Source: Gammaproteobacteria bacterium (GTDB taxonomy: Bacteria; Pseudomonadota; Gammaproteobacteria; SZUA-140). Taken from it: a DNA stretch of 6,841 nt. Position 1 is the first letter of the stretch, and every line of letters starts with the position of its first letter. The stretch is from assembly GCA_026982145.1 (NCBI GenBank), contig JALSHQ010000012.1, forward strand, positions 1 through 6,841, in the 5' to 3' direction. The position numbers and the translations under genes were made by a program. Below, in pieces: positions 5,237 through 6,841 of this stretch. The notes beneath the pieces were generated by a model. The model saw only the letters and a list, made by a program, of their open reading frames with translations, was not told where the DNA came from and made no database searches.

Positions 5237-6841
5237 TTACAACGTCTCTTCCAGCTGTTTCAGGATGTGTGGGTAGACATCCTTGTAAGCATGCTTCCCA
5301 TGGATGCAGTCGATGTGCCCGTAATTAGGGATCTGCTCGATGTTGTATAGTTCTGCACCATTTTTATCAGACAATATCTGGTAAGTTTTATTGAGGCTTT
5401 CAGGTAAGAAACATTCGTTTTCATCGCCGACAATAAAGGTGATGGGCAGCTTCATCCGCTCCAGATGAGGAAGATAAATATTGTTGCCATCTGCATCCGT
5501 GATATGGCCTTCACGCGTCATGGTCGCCAACTGCTCAAGTGAGCGCATGTTGGTAACACCATAAAGCTCGTGCAGGTTATCATGCGTGATGCCGTTGAGT
5601 TGGTCGTGCTCATAGAGTTGGCCGTAGAGGAAGGTCACGCGGCGACAGACCGGGTTTTTGCACTGCTCTTCTTTTTGGATGGGATAAAATTTCAGCGCTT
5701 TATCGAGCAGTTTATCTTGCCAGTTGGACTCTTTATCGGTGTAGGCGGTGAGTGAATCGACCCCGAGTTGATCCAGCAGCTCCGGCACATAAAGCCCCGT
5801 TTTGATTTTGCTGAGCAGCGGCACCTTGATATGTGTTGAGACTTGGGAGACGACCGCTGAACGTACATTTTTAAGGTGGCCGCCCAACATCGACATCGTC
5901 CAAGTGGTGGCACCAAAGCAGTGAACGACCATCTGCACCGATGTTTTACCGCTTACTTCAAGCACTTTAGCAATCGCTGCGGGGTAGTCGTACTGTGCAA
6001 TGTCATCAGCAGTTGAAGCCGTTTGTGATGCTGGCAGCTCAATGCTGACGCGATAATCGAGCAGCCAAACGTCATAATCTTGCGCGACCAAGTACTCAAC
6101 TAGGTTCGTGTCGAGCATGTCGGTAGAGAATATTTTACTGGAGACGCCTAGCCCGTGAGATAAAATAACGGGGCCTTTAGCACCACCTTGATATCGTGTG
6201 AGGCGAATTGAAACATCGTCTTCCGTAGTAACGTGAAAGAGCTCGGGGGCGGGCGCCGCCAGCGGACGCCGTTTACGTGCTGGGTTGTCTGTCGAGAAGT
6301 AGTTAAGCCCAGTGGCGACACCACCAAAAATATCGAATACCCCGCCTGCAAAGAAAGCACCAAATTGAGCGATATATTTAAGTCGTTTGGCTTTGTCTTC
6401 AACATTGGGCACCTGAATGGTGGTGAGTTGTTTAGCAAAGTTAACCGGGGTTATATTAAGGATGCCGCGGCCAATCACAGTGGCCGAGTTATTTTTAGCA
6501 GTTGAAACGGTCATATAAAGCGTGGTGGTATCTTCCCACATGTCAAAGCCGGGATCATCGTGGATGATCTTATGGCCTTGCATATAAAAGCGCTCACCAT
6601 TTTCGGCGGTCATTGCAAAATGGTAGTCCATGCGACGGGTATCGACAGTTTCCCTATCTTTAACGAATAGATTAAAGGTGCCTTCGGTAACGGTTAATGG
6701 TGTGGGTGAGAGTGTCGGCGCTTTTACAGTGCCGTAGATGGCGGCTTGGTGGTTAGGGTCTTCCAGCATCGCTTCGATGTCTTGTGAGACGACAGTCAGC
6801 GTGAATTCAAAAGGGGTGTTATTGCGTTTACCTTGATCGAA
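5237..6841 (-). CDS. C-terminal part of a GMC oxidoreductase / alpha/beta-hydrolase fusion protein, 5' end outside window
   Basis: The frame stays open to the right edge, giving 534 visible residues; the ATG at 6769 is internal, since protein-like sequence (TPFEFTLTVVSQDIEAMLEDP) runs across it. Visible residues about 1-155 match what I recall of the beta-rich segment following the FAD domain in large GMC or cholesterol-oxidase-like proteins (GTVKAPTLSPTPL, GTFNLFVKD, GFDMWEDTTTLYMTV, KQLTTIQV). Residues about 200-534 form an alpha/beta-hydrolase domain: oxyanion motif HGLG at 229-232, nucleophile elbow VHCFGAT with C308 where serine is usual, an acidic candidate at GDENE (D473), and the histidine of GHIDCIHG (H509). 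A Cys-Asp-His triad, as in dienelactone hydrolase, is therefore likely. The hydrolase may open or cleave a product of the oxidase half, possibly on a lipid or sterol-like substrate (inference). It is the first visible gene of the minus-strand cluster. The missing N-terminal half would decide between a true fusion and a hydrolase with only an accessory domain. Confidence 0.85.
   Translation of the reverse strand, partial: FDQGKRNNTPFEFTLTVVSQDIEAMLEDPNHQAAIYGTVKAPTLSPTPLTVTEGTFNLFVKDRETVDTRRMDYHFAMTAENGERFYMQGHKIIHDDPGFDMWEDTTTLYMTVSTAKNNSATVIGRGILNITPVNFAKQLTTIQVPNVEDKAKRLKYIAQFGAFFAGGVFDIFGGVATGLNYFSTDNPARKRRPLAAPAPELFHVTTEDDVSIRLTRYQGGAKGPVILSHGLGVSSKIFSTDMLDTNLVEYLVAQDYDVWLLDYRVSIELPASQTASTADDIAQYDYPAAIAKVLEVSGKTSVQMVVHCFGATTWTMSMLGGHLKNVRSAVVSQVSTHIKVPLLSKIKTGLYVPELLDQLGVDSLTAYTDKESNWQDKLLDKALKFYPIQKEEQCKNPVCRRVTFLYGQLYEHDQLNGITHDNLHELYGVTNMRSLEQLATMTREGHITDADGNNIYLPHLERMKLPITFIVGDENECFLPESLNKTYQILSDKNGAELYNIEQIPNYGHIDCIHGKHAYKDVYPHILKQLEETL

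Noticed and set aside
5237..6769. ATG at 6769 as the start of the hydrolase gene
   Set aside because: The frame continues without a stop to the window edge, with residues typical of the same domain and no ribosome binding site before the ATG; the gene is 5'-truncated by the window.

Overview
The window looks like a chromosomal segment of a moderate-GC gammaproteobacterium. The evidence is an Aer-type PAS chemoreceptor that keeps the residue numbering of Escherichia coli Aer, and a 461-residue cysteinyl-tRNA synthetase whose zinc ligands, HIGH and KMSKS positions coincide with the E. coli enzyme. No RNA gene, insertion sequence or CRISPR array was seen. I cannot name the species.

Layout: (1) Positions 1-1047, minus strand, hold a motility unit. 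It starts with a sigma-28-like promoter (about 1021-1047), followed by a short gene broken by an apparent one-base deletion (806-993). Seven bases further on comes the 5' half of an aerotaxis receptor gene (798 down to 1, cut by the window edge). (2) Positions 994-1312 are a non-coding divergent spacer with two small inverted repeats and a perfect TATAAT before cysS. (3) 1313-2698, plus strand, is cysS. (4) 2728-6841, minus strand, is a three-gene co-directional cluster converging on cysS. In order of transcription it contains a large protein cut by the right edge, a cytoplasmic PhoD-like metallophosphatase, and a membrane protein of unknown function with about four hydrophobic segments. The visible part of the large protein is the C-terminal end of a GMC-oxidoreductase-type polypeptide followed by an alpha/beta-hydrolase domain with a cysteine nucleophile.

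How the genes work together: the Aer-like protein should report redox or oxygen state to the chemotaxis phosphorelay, and cysS is housekeeping. The three-gene cluster is the accessory-looking part. Its tight spacing and shared strand suggest one transcript joining an oxidoreductase/hydrolase fusion that may act on a sterol-like or other lipid substrate, a phosphoesterase, and a membrane partner. That pathway is inference, since no substrate can be read from the sequence. The most useful second looks are the broken gene in front of aer, the cysteine-nucleophile hydrolase fusion, and the uncharacterised membrane protein linked to it.
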